Assembly: GCA_934773085.1 (NCBI GenBank)
Contig: CAKVMU010000067.1
Location: forward strand, 1-8,192
Length of the DNA stretch: 8,192 nucleotides
From: an uncultured Candidatus Melainabacteria bacterium
GTDB taxonomy: Bacteria; Cyanobacteriota; Vampirovibrionia; Gastranaerophilales; Gastranaerophilaceae
Direction of reading: 5' to 3'
The notes under the pieces are model-generated. The model worked only from the letters and a program-made list of their open reading frames with translations, was not told the origin of the DNA and ran no database searches. Every line of letters begins with the position of its first letter. The first letter of the stretch is position 1. Below, piece by piece: positions 6,228 to 8,192 of the stretch. The position numbers and the translations under genes were made by a program.

Positions 6228-7868
6228 ATGAAAGTACAACAAATTCAACAACAAAATCAAACTATCAAAAGAAATCCGCAATTTAAAAGCGCAGACGGAA
6301 TTTTGAGATATTTAGCCGTCAACCAAGCAGTTGGTGCAAACGCTGTTGACCTATCATTCATGGTTATTCCAAGAACCGGAAGTGATATGATTAGACGTGG
6401 TCCTCTTGCAGGTATGGAAACTCTTCGTCGTGAAATCATGGGTACAATAAACGACTCACTTATCGGTGTTTACGGCATTTTAGGCGGAGCAATCGCTGCA
6501 AAGATTATGGGAATGAAAAAATTCACCCCAGATGCTAATAATATCCTTGCAGCTCCGGAAACTTTAAACATTCTTGCTAATAACAAAGCAAAACAGATTG
6601 AAGCAGGCAAAAGTCAAATTGAATACTTGAAAGACACTTTGAAGAGTGTCAAAGGGTTCAATCCGTCTGCTGCTAATGCTGATACAGACGGTTATGTAAA
6701 ACTTTCAAAACACACAATAGATGATGTTGCTGAAGCATTGAATAAAGCTGTAAACGAAAAAAGAGCATTTAAAGATGATTGGGACTCTTCAAAAACAGCT
6801 GATTCTATACATACTTTAATAAACAAAATTATTGCTGATACAGGAACAGAGTCTGATTATATACTGGAAGGAGCCGGCAAAGAGCTTCCTAACAGCAAAG
6901 CAAGTTTAAAGACATTATTGGAAGATATTTTCAAAGTATCAAAATCTTTCAATGAAAATTCTGTCAAAGAAGCTTTTGAAGCTCAAATCAAAGCAGGAAA
7001 AGGCATAAAAGATAATGCTTACATCAAGTCATTACAAAAATTTATGAAAACAAAATCTTATGCCGGATTCGCAATGGCTTCTGCAGTTGGTTTATCTGTT
7101 CAACCTATTAACATGTATATAAGCCGTAAAAAAACAGGTACTGACGGTTTCGTTGGTGTTGAAGGTCGTACAAAAGATACAAGTGCAGGATTTACAGCAT
7201 TAAAAGCTGCAAGTGCTGCAGCATTCTTCGGAGTGATTCTTGCTACACTTAAAACCGGACTTGGCGGATTTATGGGCAAGATGGCATTCAAAGGTTTCTG
7301 GCCAACCGTTGAACAATTAAAAGGTGTTTACGGTATCACAATTATTTCAAGAGTTATGTCTGCTCGTGACAAGGACGAGCTCAGAGAATCATTAACAAAA
7401 GATCTTCTCGGTTACTTGAGCTGGCTTGTACTTGGCAACTTCGTTAACAAAATAGTTGCAAACGGCCTTGATAAATCCGTAATGAACAAGAGCGCCGAAG
7501 TTAAGAAAAAAGGTTACTGGGGACAAATCTTCAACTCTACATTAAAAACAAGAGATGAAATTCTTGTAAAAACTCTGGCTGACAATGGTGTTAAAGTTAC
7601 TAAAAATGTAGATGGAGAAACTATTGCTAAGTCATTTGGCGAAATGCGTAAAGCATTAGAGAAACTTTCTCCTGATATTCAAAAAGTAGCTAAAAAGAAA
7701 TTAAGAGTTCTTAATGCCGCACAACTTGCAGGATACGCATTCTCTGGACTTATCCTCGGCTTAGGTATTCCGAACCTAAACATCTACATAACTAACAAGC
7801 TTGATAAGAGCAGAAAAGCAAAACAAGCTGAAGCTGCAAAAGCAGAACAAGAAACTCAAGCTGCTTAG
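6228..7868 (+). CDS. Uncharacterised multi-hydrophobic-segment protein, paralog 2 (546 aa)
   Basis: This is a diverged tandem duplicate of the upstream 560-aa protein, with shared blocks in the same order. P-Q-F-K-S-A (17-22) matches its P-N-F-K-G-S. I-P-R-T (47-50) with L-A-G-M-E-T-L-R-R-E (60-69) matches L-P-R-T and F-A-G-F-E-A-F-R-R-E. K-S-Y-A-G-F-A (276-282) leads into Q-P-I-N-M-Y-I (292-298). F-K-G-F-W-P-T (354-360) and S-R-V-M-S-A-R-D-K-D-E-L (374-385) are followed by a last hydrophobic segment (about 498-515) and a Lys/Ala/Glu tail. Other hydrophobic segments lie at about 74-94, 279-296, 325-347 and 391-410. The N-terminus is Gln-rich with no signal peptide. The middle (about 110-270) is a helical, Lys/Glu/Ala-rich region that barely aligns with paralog 1. 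Only 12 bases separate it from the upstream stop codon, with AAGG (6218-6221) 6 bases before the ATG, so cotranslation from one mRNA is expected. No function assigned. Confidence 0.9.
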   Translation: MKVQQIQQQNQTIKRNPQFKSADGILRYLAVNQAVGANAVDLSFMVIPRTGSDMIRRGPLAGMETLRREIMGTINDSLIGVYGILGGAIAAKIMGMKKFTPDANNILAAPETLNILANNKAKQIEAGKSQIEYLKDTLKSVKGFNPSAANADTDGYVKLSKHTIDDVAEALNKAVNEKRAFKDDWDSSKTADSIHTLINKIIADTGTESDYILEGAGKELPNSKASLKTLLEDIFKVSKSFNENSVKEAFEAQIKAGKGIKDNAYIKSLQKFMKTKSYAGFAMASAVGLSVQPINMYISRKKTGTDGFVGVEGRTKDTSAGFTALKAASAAAFFGVILATLKTGLGGFMGKMAFKGFWPTVEQLKGVYGITIISRVMSARDKDELRESLTKDLLGYLSWLVLGNFVNKIVANGLDKSVMNKSAEVKKKGYWGQIFNSTLKTRDEILVKTLADNGVKVTKNVDGETIAKSFGEMRKALEKLSPDIQKVAKKKLRVLNAAQLAGYAFSGLILGLGIPNLNIYITNKLDKSRKAKQAEAAKAEQETQAA

Positions 7869-8191
7869 AGTTTAATAACTGCATAATGTCTGTTTGCTGT
7901 ACCGTTTTCTTTTCGGTAAGAATAAAAAAGGTCATTATCGCAACTTGTGCAGTATGGACAAATATCAATATTTTTAACCCCGACTTCTTCCAGTTGTCGG
8001 GCGTTAATTTTATTGAGGTCAACATTTCTGCCTTCTGATAAACCTTCCGGATTCTCAACAGTTGTCAAAAGTTTATCCCGAACCTCAACAGACACTTCGT
8101 AACAGCACATTCCGATTGCAGGTCCGATTAAAGCAATCGTGTCACTTGGATTTCCGCCAATTTTTTCAACAGTTTTTACTCCAATTTTTTG
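7865..8191 (-). CDS. pgeF: PgeF/YfiH-type purine nucleoside phosphorylase (polyphenol oxidase family), C-terminal part
   Basis: The frame stays open from the stop at 7865 to the window edge, giving the last 108 codons; the true start lies beyond 8192. An ATG at 8110 is internal, because the codons upstream of it read I-A-L-I-G-P-A-I-G and join directly to M-C-C-Y-E-V, the conserved G-P-x-I-G-x-x-x-Y/F-E-V motif. V-D-L-N-K-I-N-A-R-Q-L, then C-T-S-C-D-N-D-L-F-Y-S-Y-R, match the family's C-terminal N-x-x-x-Q-L and C-T...F-x-S-Y-R-R elements. The family, once called polyphenol oxidase or laccase-like, phosphorolyses purine nucleosides such as adenosine at a zinc site. The zinc-binding His and Cys residues lie upstream, outside the window. 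It converges on paralog 2, and the two stop codons overlap by 4 bp with no terminator between. Confidence 0.92.
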   Translation of the reverse strand, partial: QKIGVKTVEKIGGNPSDTIALIGPAIGMCCYEVSVEVRDKLLTTVENPEGLSEGRNVDLNKINARQLEEVGVKNIDICPYCTSCDNDLFYSYRKENGTANRHYAVIKL

Positions 8192-8192
8192 C

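Noticed and set aside
7792..8058. Minus-strand frame across the end of paralog 2 and pgeF
   Set aside because: It overlaps pgeF, whose family motifs are clear in another frame, and paralog 2. It is a shadow.
1..8192. CRISPR array, tRNA, rRNA or insertion sequence
   Set aside because: No regularly spaced repeats, cloverleaf-like segments, rRNA-like conserved stretches, transposase motifs or terminal inverted repeats were seen on either strand.

Overview
The window is AT-rich, bacterial and gene-dense, with short intergenic gaps, intrinsic terminators and mostly Shine-Dalgarno-type starts. It holds conserved housekeeping genes (rplT, glgC, surE, pgeF) mixed with lineage-specific genes. I infer, without a sequence search, an uncultured low-GC host-associated bacterium. 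A Gastranaerophilales/Melainabacteria-type relative of cyanobacteria would fit the AT-rich coding style and the large orphan proteins carrying an N-terminal N-P-x-F-K motif. This assignment is tentative, because no gene here is diagnostic of a phylum.

Layout. (1) Bases 2-178 are the 3' half of rplT (ribosomal protein L20, + strand), closed by a very strong hairpin terminator that appears to work in both directions. (2) Bases 253-1767 carry two minus-strand genes: a double GNAT-like protein of 331 aa, then an unrecognised all-helical 137-aa protein. (3) A 147-bp divergent intergenic region separates the GNAT-like gene from glgC. It holds a perfect 16-bp palindrome about midway between the two proposed promoters. 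The GNAT-side promoter sits so close to the ATG that the mRNA may be leaderless. (4) Bases 1915-3150 encode ADP-glucose pyrophosphorylase GlgC (+), and 3358-4149 encode the nucleotidase SurE (-). The two converge on a shared bidirectional terminator at 3298-3341. (5) A 383-bp AT-rich intergenic region carries divergent extended -10 promoters. (6) Bases 4533-7868 form a two-gene operon of large, diverged paralogous proteins (560 and 546 aa) with several hydrophobic segments and no function I recognise. (7) The C-terminal 108 codons of pgeF (YfiH/LACC1-like purine nucleoside phosphorylase) lie on the minus strand from 7865 to the window edge. They overlap the end of the second paralog by 4 bp.

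The housekeeping genes do not form one pathway: GlgC supplies ADP-glucose for glycogen, while SurE and PgeF act in nucleotide and nucleoside turnover. The least explained parts are the tandem paralog pair, the GC-rich, repeat-containing C-terminal tail found only on the first paralog, and the palindrome in the GNAT/glgC divergent region.
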